Shown piece after piece: positions 10,299 to 22,377 of a stretch of DNA of 64,000 nt (position 1 is the first letter of the stretch; every line of letters begins with the position of its first letter). Under the pieces are notes generated by a model that had not been told where the DNA came from, searched no databases, and saw nothing but the letters and a program-made list of their open reading frames with translations. The translations under genes were made by a program, and so were the position numbers. The DNA comes from Aureobasidium sp. EXF-3400. Taxonomy: Eukaryota; Ascomycota; Dothideomycetes; Dothideales; Saccotheciaceae. The stretch is taken from positions 19,622 through 83,621 of the forward strand of contig SWBL01000231.1 of assembly GCA_024195585.1 (NCBI GenBank), read 5' to 3'.

Positions 10299-11532
10299 GC
10301 GTTTCTGCTATTGTCACACGTTGTGGGTCGACTCCACGCGTGACCTAGCAGTCTGATGTCGTGGCCACCGATCAAGAGCGATAACATATTGTTAAGGCCA
10401 GTGGCTTTAGAGGCAACGGCGACGTATCACAGAGTGAGGGGATCGAAGATAGCAACAATATGTAGTGATCCAGATTGAACACTTGTGGGCTTTAGGATTC
10501 GGAGCTTATTGTCAGACGATTTTGGCCACTCTTTCCTTGATCCCTAGGGCAGAAAATGAATCATCTCTGCGTTTACACGGCCAAGTTTTCTGCCTTGGTC
10601 CTAGCGTTCGGTGATTGGATGCATACTTATCTGTGCATGCGAACAACCACAGGTTCCTATCATCAAGCTCGACGTTCGTTAAAAATCATGCTCTTTTCTG
10701 ACTCTACAAGTAATCCATCCCCACATACAATAAAGTCTGTATCTGCAAGAATGCTTCAGACCATCGGATCATCAAAGCTCGCTGACAAACAAAAGATCAT
10801 CATTCTGCGTAGAGCACGGTGTTCCCGCTTCCTGTCATTTGCTGTAGCCCCGTACCGAAGTGGCTTCAGTTACGCTGCCCCGAACTTCACAAAGGCCCGC
10901 TTTGACTAGCGTTTACACGATCGTAGCTTGACTTGCTATTGCAAGCCACCTGCGGGATACAAAGCCTTTGGTCACGATGACGCCAACCTGCGATTTATCT
11001 GACACCACGACTAAGGTCTGCAAAAAGAGTGGGTGCAAGCGCTAGTTTGGGTTCATACAGGGGGCAATGACCGCTTCGGAGACCAGGCGGCTTGCATCAC
11101 AACAGTCACTAATTTCAAGCAATCGAGGCAGTCTAAGAGAGTCGTCTAATGTAGAGTCTGCCTGTTCGTAAGTGGCGGACGTCCGAACCATTCTATAACG
11201 GTCGAAAGATCTGTGAGATAGCACCGTTAAACGAGACTAAAGAGTGGAAGGAAGCCGTATAGAGAAAAGAAAGATTATGGAGATGAGATTCACGGGCTCA
11301 AAGCCTACAGTGAGACCATATTTAGGCTGCCACATGTAAGGATGGTTTCGAGTGGTCCCTGTGCGGAGTGGTTCGGAGGACCGTGTCGCGTGAAAAGCGA
11401 TAGCAAGCGTAAAAACATACATTCCGCAGTTACTATTTATAATTCCTGTCCAAGTTGACTTCCAGATTGCAACCCCACGTCTACCATCAAGTGTAGCTAC
11501 GACACTGACCAAACCGTAGACCGAAACTTCCC
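10299..11532. other. intergenic, nothing recognised
   Basis: A 117-codon plus frame (10556-10909) and two shorter minus frames show no motif. The region lies between the ends of the convergent H4 and winged-helix genes. Confidence 0.5.
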
Positions 11533-13184
11533 TTAATCAATGTTTTGACCATTGTTGTCCTGATCGCCGATGAAAGCATTGATTCTTCTCCGAGAAAATT
11601 CTCTACTGGCTACAGCTTGCGCCTTGGTTTCCTGCAGCGATCTTGCAGAGGAGTCGAGATCAGCGACCACTTGTTTGAGACGGTCGATCTCAGCCTTCAT
11701 AGCAGCCTGCACAATATTACAGTCCTTGATTGCCACATCAATGTGCCCTTCCATAGCTCTTACCCGCCTGATATCATCTAATGCTTGTTGGGCATCTTGA
11801 AAGGTACTGACAGGCTGCGTTGTCATTGAACCTAGCGTCGTGTTTGCCCCGAGCTGCCTTGCGATATCCTTGAAAGCTGCCTGCGCGTCGCCACTACTTC
11901 GTTCGCAGGACGAAAGGTGTTTCTGGAACACTAGCGGCTGCTGTTGGTGGCAGTCACTGAAATCCTTGACATGCATCCCGATCATGGCTGCTAGATGGAC
12001 GGGCAGTGCTCTTTCAGGGGACATGTCTTGGACGGCAGAACCGGTCTGCAACTCCCTAGCAACGGATCCTGTGGGTTCTCTTTCAACAGCGATGCATTGA
12101 GGTACGGACACAAAACCATCTGCCGTCACGACTACAGGGGATGGGGAGGGCGTGCTGATGATCGGACCACTCTCGTGGACAGAAGGCTGGGGATCGAGAG
12201 CTGATACCTCTTCCAGCCGGTCGACCGGAGGCGGGTAAGCCTGCTGCAACTCGTGCGGTTGAGTATGTTGGCTTAGCTCAACTGCTAGTGCTGCAGCTGG
12301 TCCATCCGATTCACCTGCAGGCGGACTCTGACCTGCGCTTGCGATCACGTTGTTGATCATCTGGGCAATTCCAACCGAAATTGTGTCTGGAAGTGTCGTA
12401 GCTCCGTCTTCGTTTGTCTCTTGATTCTCCTCGGCTGATTCAGTCTCATGTGCAGAGACACGATCGCTGGTCGTATTATACCGTTCACCTGATGCATGCT
12501 CTTGGAGGGCATCTACACCAACTGTGGTGTCAGGTTCGCTAGGAGCAAAAATCTTCTCCAACGACTCGTCCGTCATGAGGGGAGAGTTGTTCGGGTCTTT
12601 CAAGTGCCAGATTTGCTTCCTCTCTTCGTTTTGATGCCCCTTCCTAAAGATAGCTTTATCGCCACGAGAGTGAGAGCTCAAGGCGGCGCTGACGTTTGGC
12701 TTTATTACGTTCAGATCATTTCCCTTTAGTCCGGTCGCGTGAACCACTACGGAGATCTGTTCAGAGGTGCGACCCTCTGGATGTTCCAATAGAACATTCT
12801 TCGCAAGCTGCGCAAAGGTCTCCTCGCCCTTGGTCAAACTTGGTGAAGCGATCTGAGTGGCGTTCTGCCTGTTCACTGCTTCCCATGCGGCCCCCTTTGG
12901 TGTACTGCTGATCACTGGTGAATTGCTGATCACATCACTGATGGATCCTCGTACTGGACCTGAAGGTGAGAAAGGAGGGACGATCCGCGCTTGCTTTGCA
13001 ACTCGCACCCCATTTCGCACCTCATTTCCGGTGGATTTTCTCGCTTTTCTGTGTCAGTGCATGACCTCCTTTGGATCTCGTCGGCATAGAGTAGTTGCGC
13101 ACCTCTTTTGCGTCCGCTCTCGCGACCTAACCGCGTCGACGCGTCGCTACCTGGTGGCAAGCCATCGTTGTTCGATTCACTCAT
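11533..13184 (-). CDS. HARE-HTH-like winged-helix protein with C-terminal coiled coil
   Basis: The long frame (13020-11533) opens without an ATG. A second frame starting at ATG 13184 in good context is probably exon 1. Donor AGAG/GTGCGC near 13110 joined to acceptor CTTCAG near 12964 keeps phase, but other junctions are possible. Residues about 67-141 of the long frame (DNA 12822-12598) resemble a HARE-HTH winged helix: A-x2-VL start, G-x-T-x2-QI helix, NVSAALSSHSRG recognition helix, then AIFRK and a W-H-L strand. An acidic, Pro/Ser-rich disordered middle of about 230 residues follows, then a heptad-patterned C-terminus (about 410-485). Known members of the fold occur in chromatin and transcription proteins (ASXL, RNA polymerase delta). 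I infer a nuclear DNA-associated role; the domain call is by eye. Confidence 0.6.
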
Positions 13185-16100
13185 CTTGGCTACCGAGAAG
13201 ACAAAGTCGAGCAGAGTCAGAAGGAAATAGACGTCGAGATCACGTCTCTTTGGGATTGATTGTCTGAAGGACGAGCAGCCGAAAAACTTCGAAAAGGCGT
13301 CGAGCGTCGCGAGACTGGTACGAATGGTGCCCCAGACTCACAGGCCACGACCGCTAGCGCTGCAAGGCGCTGCAAAGAGAGTTTTGACCGTTGGAATCTC
13401 GGGTTCCGTTGCTGCTGTGAGGAAGACCCTGCTCTTCATGACACGTGTCAAGATGTGGCCGCGATGACTTCCGAGCCTGTCTGCAGCATACAAGAAGCAG
13501 AGGGGCATTCTGTCCAATATTTTTGTCATCAAGAACCCCGTTCATGGGGCTTTCTGCAGGGCATTAAAGCTTCAAGGAAAATATCAAATGTTTTTCACCA
13601 TTGTGGATGATCGACAGGATGCGGTCCCAACGCTGTGATCACAAGCCTTGACGCAACGTGTGCCATTACAGAACAGGTGTCCAGACTGCTTCCGTAACGT
13701 CTCAATTCTTTTCATATCCTGATTGACCAAAAGTCGCGAACATGTTATCGTACTGTAGAGTCGCATCGCAATTGAGCTCGTGAGAAAGACCATTAAAGTT
13801 GGCGGCAGCATGATTGTGAAGGGAAAGCCCGCCCGTGCGTCTTCGGTACTGTGAGGGCAGTGCGCCTTGGCATTCGAATGCGTCGTGGATGACTGTCTCA
13901 GCACGATTGAAGCTCAACTACCATTCTCGTTCAACTCACGCAGCAGAACCGAATACAGATCAACAATCATGATTGATCACGGACAGGTCAACTTTGGCCA
14001 TTCGAACACGCAACAGCGTCCTTACCCATGCTTAGCTCCACGTGCTAGAAACGACAGTAAGATCAATGGCTGGGCGCACTGCTTGCCACCCTCAACAACA
14101 GCGATCGCAACAAAACTACACGCGGCCCCCCACAAATCTCGCACGCTCGTCACTCGGGAGAAGAACAGAAGACCAGTGCCTGCAGTCCAGGGCGAACAAA
14201 GTCGGCGGCAAGCAGACCAGTGACGCTGCACTTCAGATCACCTTTGCAACCATTGCGGCCACCGGAACACTCTGCATATTCGTCACGCTGCCTACATGCT
14301 CAATCAATTGATCTCAGACCGATCAGAAACATTTCAGAAGGTTGGTGACAGACGAAGTGTGACTTTCAAAAAGTCCTCTCACAGGCAGTCGAGCTACCCT
14401 TTGCTTTGCACTCTAGCCCCAGTTCCGGCCGCGCGCTTCGAGCAATCGTTAACTAACAATATGGCATGATTGTGCTAACAATCAAGTAACATTCGATTCT
14501 TCCGCATCTTTTCACTTAAGGGATTGTACAAGTGCGGGCCCACAATGCTTACGTAGTTCCTTGTTCAAGAGGCACTCAGAACTATGCAAGACATATAGCA
14601 CAGATGTCATGGTAGTTGTCAACGCTACATATAGATCTTGCGCCTGTACGTACATTTTGGGAATCCATCAGTAATTAGATACACAAATACACAAATGATA
14701 CTACTTAGGTGAGTGAGTATTCCTCTTGAAGTCCCAATTACAAAAGCAGGCATAAGAAGCACCTGCTCAGCTTTCTATGATCCGCTGTCAACGACTGATA
14801 TCGGGACTACAGGATATAGTTGTGAAATGAGATTCTGTATGAACATCCGGCAGCTTGAACAGACCTTCGCCCTTATGATAAGTGTCCATACAGAGCCATT
14901 TGATAGACGTTGGACATTCCGAAGTTTACAATTATATGTGGAAGTTCGAGTCTAAATATTGAGATAAATATGGAAAACTGTGTTGTTGTTTTCATCACTT
15001 GCTGGTGGACCATTTGTTGCCTTTTGGTGGGGGCTGTTTCTTGCAGCTACCTGAGTCGATCATCAGTATCTGTCGCACTTGATTGCATCTGAAAACGGTG
15101 TACTGCATAGTTCTCCGGGTCTATAATCGCTGCAGAAAGGCTGCTAGGCGAGTCGAAAGCCACATGAGCTGTGAAAGAGCTTACGTGGTTTTGACTTGAG
15201 GAGGACAACGTTTCTGTGTCTCATCATATCTGGGACACCAGGCAACGACAACGGTACGTAGATGATCACACTGGTAGATGATATTCTTCCACGTACACAT
15301 GATGTTCAAGCAGTTCACAGATGTGAGATTGTGATGAGTCAGATCGATGGATGTCCGATATGTCTTTGCGCTCGGAATGTCTGGATGGAGGGACAATTGG
15401 AACGTAGGTCAAAGGAATGTGTTAGGATGAGGTGGAGATCAGGAAACCATACGAAAGGAGGCAGCGAGCAGAAAACAATATTGATCTGTTCATGTCGATG
15501 AAACATCGCATCCTCTTCAGGACACTAACACTACATCACGGTGGATGGAGCAAGGAACAAGAGAGGCGAGGAAGCAAAAGGCTAATCTATGGATGCTCTT
15601 AGCTCCACGATGTAAGGTATCTGTCCGATGACCTAGCGGTTCGTTTGCGGATAGCTCGTCTCCAATATGCAATGAATTCGTTCTCAATGCGGCGTCCACC
15701 GCGAGACTAAATACGGAGCTGTCTGCGTGGACGCACACGCGAGGCGATCTACCCGTCCCTGGCTAGAAGTCCGACCTGCAGAAGTGCACTGCATATGATG
15801 TGTCACAGTAGCGAAGGGAGCAAGGATCGCGTTGTCAGGGAAAAGTCGGATAGGGGGAGTATGCAGGAAGTCACAATCACCACCAAGGATCAATCGAGAA
15901 GCAAGAACTATTTACTAGAATCTAAGTGTGAGACTTCTTGACCATTGGCAACTGCAGCTGCTCGAGTTCCCAACAGGTAGAGAGTGAACTCGATCCAGAT
16001 CTCCACCCTCAAGTCTACGAAGCAGGTAACAGAAATGACAAGAAAAGGTGGGTGTGCATTCAATTGGAAAAGATGCTTCTCTTTCGATTGCTAGCAACTT

Positions 16101-17273
16101 CGTTGGAGATTTCCGCTCGGTCATACAAAGTCAAGAAGATTAAGCAGTATGCTCATCTGTATTGGATCTTCGAGAGAATCAGGCCTGCCTACATGCAACG
16201 TTACAAGCAAATCAGTTATGCCGTTACCAATCATCAAGCCGAGTGGTCACCAGTTCTCAAAGTCGTTGATAAGTCTTCGGATCCGCGGCCAGCTCAAGGT
16301 ACTTTTGGGTGCAGTCTTTGCTCGCCGACTTGTTGTTGAGCACGTGGTGGTGTCTTGTCACACTACTCGTTGTCCTGGCAGTAGTGATTGGGAATCTATC
16401 TCTTATAAAGGCCTCCTGAACGGGCAAAGACCAAGCAATTGTATCTTCCTGGACAAGACTTTCTGTGGCCGACAAGATTAGCCCCTCAGCGCCATAGTCT
16501 GTTCATTGGCCTAGAAGTCCATTGTCAGCGTCATTCTTCGCTAAGGTCTAGGGTTGCTTGGAGTGAGAGACGCGATCATGCGGCTTTTTGCTATCACCTT
16601 CTAGGCTCAGTCTCTGCTTCCAGGGTTGAATTGTGTCTTCGACATGGACCATTTTGGCTCAAGAGCGGTGCGAGAATTTGTGAATCAATGGCTATGACCC
16701 ACTTGATTTGAAATACCTAGGTGAAGAAGACTTAACCACCCGACCGGAACACTCGAACTACACCAGTGTCGCGAAATGATACGTGCGTTTCCATAAGCAA
16801 GCAATCACTTTTCAATTCATCAGAAGGCTACGCGAAAAGTTCTCCAGCCACGACACCAGCAGGGGTTAGGTTTGATGAGTGTATTAAGCTGGATGGGAAA
16901 ACATTTTCGCCATAAAGTGTATACCATCTCGGACAATCTGCAGTGGACTACAGTTTCGTAACATCGATCTCTGAAGTCCCGATATCACGTTGTAATTCAT
17001 TCTGTCTTCTTGAGCAGCATCACATAGAAACAGCTACTGTGTCCGTTAGCTCATAGTCGCATGGCACATCTACGACATGACACAAGTGGTTCTTGAAGGC
17101 AATATTCTTCGGTTTGGTTCCCAGTACAATCCATAGCATCGAGACACATCCGCATGTGACTCGTTATCTGGTTGCAGTAGCGAATTTGGAACGGTAGTGA
17201 TTCTATTTCAATATATATGCCTTCCTATGCAGTAGCGTAGTCTACCAATCATGGGAGCGCTACAGACATATAT
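13185..17273. other. 4-kb gene-poor stretch
   Basis: No frame longer than about 135 codons and none with a recognised motif or clear splice structure. The best is a 133-codon plus frame at 15938-16339 that lacks an ATG at its start. No terminal inverted repeats, reverse-transcriptase or transposase motifs were seen in any frame. Confidence 0.55.
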
Positions 17274-18670
17274 TCACCAACCTTCATTCTTAACGACATA
17301 ACTTGTCTCAACTTGAATCCTGTCACTCGGCGCCCGCTTTTCTAAGAGTTCCCGCCCTCCCTGCAGCGATAACTGCTGAGCGTCCTGCTGCAATGCTTCC
17401 TGTACACCCTGCTGCGACTTCCCTGTCGTGATAGAGGCTTTGTACTTTCCCGCATTACGATAAGGCGTCAGCTCTTCCTCATCGTCCTCTTCTTCCTGTG
17501 GTTTTGAACGTGGAATCCTGCAGGGAGCCATGCTGCCGATCGTTTGTCTGTTGTAGTCAGACAGCCCATGGTCTTTGCTGTTGTTCCTGAGTCCAAACAC
17601 AGTGCGGACGCCGCTCACTATGGGTCGGAACGTTGTGATCAAGCACGAAGACACAATGCCTAGTGATGGCTCGAGCGAAGTCCAGATCTGAGCGGGTCCC
17701 AAGGCCCACGTGATGTCGGTCTCATGTATCATACGAGACATGTAAACCAACCGGATGATTGCTGCAATCACTGCCCTTCGAGTATACAGTCAGTATCTTA
17801 GACGGTAGGGGACCAAGAAGGTTGCGGGCACTCACAGTGTACCTAAAGCCAAGATACCCATCACACCTAGCTTCCTCGTCCAAGACATCTGTAGCGACCA
17901 GACCCTTGGGATCGGTAGGAGCAAGATGACTAGATCAAGGGCCGCGCTGCAGATGCCGGTGATTATCCACATCGACAAGTAGTCCATACATTTTCCGTTG
18001 CTTGTGCCTGTGTATTGATCCCAAAAGTGACGTAAGGGTCGGCAGGCAACCGTCATTGGAAGCCAAACAGATAAGGCGTAGATGAAAGACGCAAGCGCAC
18101 AGGTGACTAGGCACTGATCGAACAACGTTCTGCATCTTATAGTGCTGCGCATCGTGCCGGGGGAGAATATGCGCATGTACGTCCAACAGAACGAAAGCTT
18201 AAGGCCAACCGTCGCGACAACATAGATCCACGGATAGATGAACAAGGCCTGGTATCATTGGGTCAACGAATCTACCACGGTGATTGGATGTCAAGCACAA
18301 CTCACGATGGACATTTTGCGTAGCGATGGCGTGTCGGTGGCCCAGACCTGTCTTCCTGCTCCGAAGTAGTTGCTAGTAAGTGTACAGGCGGCTGTACCGT
18401 ACTCTCCAAGCTTCAACAGCCAGTCAGTCAGCACATCCGACTTTTGTCTTCCATCCTAAACGATCATAATAAAGCAATCAAGATGAACCAATCGTCACCT
18501 TGCAATTGGTCGCCCTTTCGTTTCTTATAGATGATACGGAAAGCAACCGCCAATGTAGGGATGATGGCAAGCACCGCTACGACCGAGTCGTCGAGAATCC
18601 CCTGGTTGGCTGAAAGATCGATACCAGGAGGTGGGGTTCCATAGAGGTCAGTCACTGATCGAACCATCAT
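17274..18670 (-). CDS. SAT4/rhodopsin-type fungal integral membrane protein, possibly disrupted
   Basis: Fungal seven-helix rhodopsin-domain (SAT4) family. Coding blocks: 18670-about 18464; about 18455-18306; 18248-17836; 17775-17274. The introns 18305-18249 (57 nt) and 17835-17776 (60 nt) are clean GT-AG and keep phase. Family hallmarks are the GDDWFILIALL start of an early helix, a central helix (GLKLSFCWTYMRIF), the CRPLRHFW loop and KCMDYLSMW, then LLLPIPRVWSLQM, a late RLVYMSR and LEPSLGIVSSCL before an acidic cytoplasmic tail. The odd point is the first junction: the frame stops (TGA 18466-18464) straight after the hallmark, and the next coding frame starts about 8 nt later, shifted, with no GT donor in the right place. 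This is either a frameshift or an unusual splice. Confidence 0.8.
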
Positions 18671-19177
18671 GGACTGCAGACTTGCGTCAGACTAAGGTAA
18701 AGACAAAGTTTGCTCCGGGGACTTTAGCAGTTTTAAAGATCTCTCGCCGGTATGGAGTACGCGTTGTCGTTGGATGGATACGGCACCATCATGGACGGCT
18801 TGATATGAGAAGGCGATAGTACAGATTGAATCGCAAGGTATTCTGCCGCTCCTGTCCCATCACAAAGGGACCTAACAGATAGTATGTCTAGAGATGAGCA
18901 AGTGAAAGCGGGTCTCGATCCTATAGTTCCCTCATAATGACACGAGAGCTCAAGCAGGCTTGCATGCCCGCGAAAAGAAGGTACATGTACAAATTCATGG
19001 CAAGCGGACCGCAACCATAATTCAGTCATCAATTCGTGTATTCAAGATTACCTGATAACCAGGGCTTTTCTTGTGTGAAAGTTACAGCTCGCGAAGGATT
19101 GCAAAACACAGGCCTCTTCCTGGCGATGATCAGCCACTGGCGTTCAGATAAGACACGCCATACTTATAGAAGCGAGT
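18671..19177. other. intergenic between membrane-protein gene and transferase relic
   Basis: Short frames only. It contains the presumed promoter of the membrane-protein gene. Confidence 0.5.
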
Positions 19178-20195
19178 TCAGTATATTATGAGACCCACTG
19201 TACCGACGATGCGGTTGCTCATAATTTGAGCGACAAGGAGATTGCGATCGGCAGTGAATCTTGTGCTCGGTAGGAGGTTTCCGTGCGGCACATCCTGAGC
19301 CATCGCTTTGACACAAGTACAGTTCATGCACAGAGCATTGTAATCAAGTATTGATTGAAGGCTGGGAGAGTACACTACGGTACTTGGTCTTTGACTTCAG
19401 CCGGTCAGCCTCGGGCGACATAAGTTCGCCGAAACTCTTTTCGTCTCCTACGTACGGTCATGTACAAAATCTGTTGGCTTTGCATATTTGCACCAGACTG
19501 GATCCAAAAGTGATGGGTTCGGGAGCGATGATAAGTTCAGGGTGATGTTTTGGGAGACCCATTCGAGCAGTCGGCTTGTGAGAAGTACTGTGTGCGGTCC
19601 GATCGAAAGTTCCAACAGGAAGAGAATCACACTTGTGAACGGTATTGTCTTGCAGGTGATGACAGTTTCTAGCCCAAACTCGGAGTACCTCGTTTATTCC
19701 TTGAGCATCAAAAACCGAATGATGACAGTGTAGAGTCAAGATGAAACCACCGTCAATGACGTTGAGCCGTGGGATGAAGACTGGTTGCTGTTCGTCAGGT
19801 TTTGGGAAAACCCCACGGGCACAAAGGTCGTCAGGTTCGAGCCACGACTGAGGAAAGTTTCGCTCTTGCAATTCCACATAATCGAGACCAGTTCCGCGAA
19901 GATCTTTCACTATCAGCGATCCAAAATCACCGTGCTTTAGAGCGATCTTGCCAGTCGGTCTCTTGCCATCGTCGAAAGACACAATCTCACATGCGAGAGA
20001 TGGAATGGCCTGGGAAGTCGCCTCCAGACCCTGACGGAAGAACTCAACAGTCCTTTCCAGATCAGCATGAGAAAGCGATTTGAAAAAGCATAGTACGCGA
20101 ACCCAGCCACGCGGATTCGACTGCTCAAGTTGCGACAGTTCCAGAGTATGCGCTGGTGGACTGTCCACATTGTGGCTATCGTTTACATCGGGCAT
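19178..20195 (-). pseudogene. decayed acyltransferase of the HHxxxD (PF02458, trichothecene acetyltransferase-like) family
   Basis: The main frame runs from ATG 20195 to a stop at 19458 (245 residues). It shows the family N-terminus (LELSQLEQ, then a VRVLCFF strand), a shared middle with PSLACEIV, and the catalytic HHSVFD motif at about residue 170. The family is normally about 450-500 residues and ends with a DFGWG motif, which is missing. Downstream pieces still align but in other frames: an F-G-E-L-M-S-P block near 19430-19400, then, after a TGA and a frame change, an N-A-L-C block followed by KAMAQ and STRF near 19345-19240. One gap could be a short intron, but the second is not. I read it as a truncated, inactive relic. 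Confidence 0.68.
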
Positions 20196-21741
20196 CACGA
20201 CGTTGACAGATTCAAGAGTTCTGTTAGATGGCGTAACGATGGCGATGTTAGAATGTCGAAGATGGTGCACAGGGCCGAAACGCAATCGGTCTGTAGTAGC
20301 AGTGTCATCAATTTATACAACGAATTCGAGCCCTGATGTGATATGCGGTCCGCCTTGATTCTCATCGGGGAAGCATGGTTTTGCTTTAGGCTCCGCTATC
20401 AGTCGTGGCTCCCATTCAACAGATTGTCAACTGATATTGCTCCTCAGGCGAGCTCCATCTGCAGTGGGTCTCAAGGCGATTCGGAGCTTCGACCATGGGT
20501 TTTGCGGCACGTAGGCGGGCGGGTTGACCCACCTGCGCTCATTCTGCTGCCGCTGACTCCGCATTGCTGGTGAAGTAGGTTTCATTGGTGGGGGATCTTG
20601 GACCCTCGGCAACGACGTCGCGTTGAACGCACGGGCTCTCGAGCACTAAACCGATTTCGTCTCAATACAGTAGATCAACGAAATGTTTGCTTGTTTAACA
20701 ATACCGGGACGTTTTGTAGGGAATAGGCGAGAATCAACGTCTTTTCTACTGATGAGTGAGTTCCAGGACACGACATCCCGCAGGTGCCTTATCCAGAACC
20801 CAGTAGCGCAGGTCAACAGAGCTGTACATGCGAATCTAGCCTCCTGGCTCATACTTTCTTCCGTAAGTGAATTGCAGCAACGTGGTAGGCGTCTTTCAAC
20901 TCAGGCAAAAAGAATTGAACGCGATGTGAATAAAGCTCGAGGACTGGGCATACATCCGCTCGTCCCAAGATCCGCTTATACTCTATCAATTGAGGACGGT
21001 ATCGTAGTCTGACTTTCTGGTCCGGTCGACGACGTTCGTGCAGAAATCTGAATGTTGTTTTCTAACATCCGCACGGCATAGAACATGGCATATGGACTTC
21101 TCAATCTAAACAGTATATTGCATGAAGCGTCTAATCACTCAGTGCGATCATCGGATCTAGGGTAGCGGTAACGGATATAGCAGTAACGACAGCCAGGACG
21201 ATATATGACAGACTTTCCACAGCGCCGTGAAATTTAAAAGCGGGTCAAGCATGAAACTTGCCTTCTCGAGCTACAGATCCCTCTGAGAAAAACGATCCAA
21301 GCCAGTCTGGTCTGACTTGAATGCTAATTGCAGACCAGAACAATGCTGAGTCCTCGACTCGCGGGAGAGGATTTGATCATCAGCATAGAGATGGAAAAGA
21401 TCCCCCGACTGCCGTTCTGCCTTTCAACGCCCTGCAAAATCGCTCTAGTTGAGTATTGAATGATCTTGTCGTCTTGTCCGAGTTAGAAAATTGGACTTGC
21501 GCTGCTGTTGTTCTGTGGCTCTGGAGTTGGTACTGCCATAATTATGAAAGTCACTACGCATTAGTCTAAAGTTGTATATGTCGAATTTTAGGCCACAGAG
21601 CACTAAGGTTCACCAGATGACAGCGTACATTGTCCGCATCAAAGAACACTGAACATTATGCGACCGACTTACAGGCCTCTTGGATCGATAGATTGTGTTC
21701 ATAAGAATCATCTTGCTCCGATGTCATAGTCAATCATTTCG
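20196..21741. other. intergenic, nothing recognised
   Basis: Only short overlapping frames (under 110 codons) on both strands. No repeat or RNA gene recognised. Confidence 0.5.
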
Positions 21742-22377
21742 CTATCTAGAAGATCTTCTGTAGGAACACATGTTTCTGATAGAGCCATCAGGGAAAGATA
21801 TAATAGAGGCCACACCTAGGTATTCTGAGCACCTATGAACCGAAGCTAAGCGTGTGACGTGGGCCAGAACACTTGGAAGTTGTGTATGATCCGTCGAGAT
21901 CAGCTTCTGAGCAACGACAGTAGGCAAACTATAATCATAAGGAGCGCATGCTTCGACAGAGAGGCATGAGGTCATCCTTCGATCTGCAGGAGTTCTCATG
22001 CTCACTATTTTACAAGTACATTTAACCCTGTCGGAGGAGAATGGTCTGGTGGTGCGTCTGTTTCTTGAGGAATCATAACCTCGGAGCCCTTGAGCCGGCT
22101 TAGTACGTAAGTACCGCTCCCAGTCATGAAATGCCGTGGTTCTTGGTTGTATTTCTGAGAGCTTGAGACTGTCCTCAGCCGCTTTATCCCTCGTCATCCT
22201 CTGATATGCAGACGTCTGGAGTCGATCAAGAAATCCTCTGGAGAATGTAAGATCTTCGAAGGTTTCGTAATCTTCTGTGAGGCTGAAAGCCTTCTCCATC
22301 CTGTCGATGGTCTTGCAACAATCAGAGTCGTGGTGAGCGATTCGAGCCAGACCAACGATGGATCTTACATGTCCCAA
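21742..22377 (-). CDS. hypothetical protein fragment (weak)
   Basis: A 211-codon frame without an ATG at its start. Residues about 1-95 look protein-like (amphipathic helices, acidic and aromatic residues, including AHHDSDCC and FLDRLQ), whereas the C-terminal half is Arg/Ser/Cys-rich and may be untranslated. An upstream open segment (about 22510-22425) with a plausible acceptor could be another exon. No family recognised. It may be a degenerate gene. Confidence 0.28.
   Translation of the reverse strand: MGHVRSIVGLARIAHHDSDCCKTIDRMEKAFSLTEDYETFEDLTFSRGFLDRLQTSAYQRMTRDKAAEDSLKLSEIQPRTTAFHDWERYLRTKPAQGLRGYDSSRNRRTTRPFSSDRVKCTCKIVSMRTPADRRMTSCLSVEACAPYDYSLPTVVAQKLISTDHTQLPSVLAHVTRLASVHRCSEYLGVASIISFPDGSIRNMCSYRRSSR

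Noticed and set aside
13185..17273. Possible transposon in the 4-kb gene-poor stretch
   Set aside because: No transposase, integrase or reverse-transcriptase motif and no terminal repeats could be seen.
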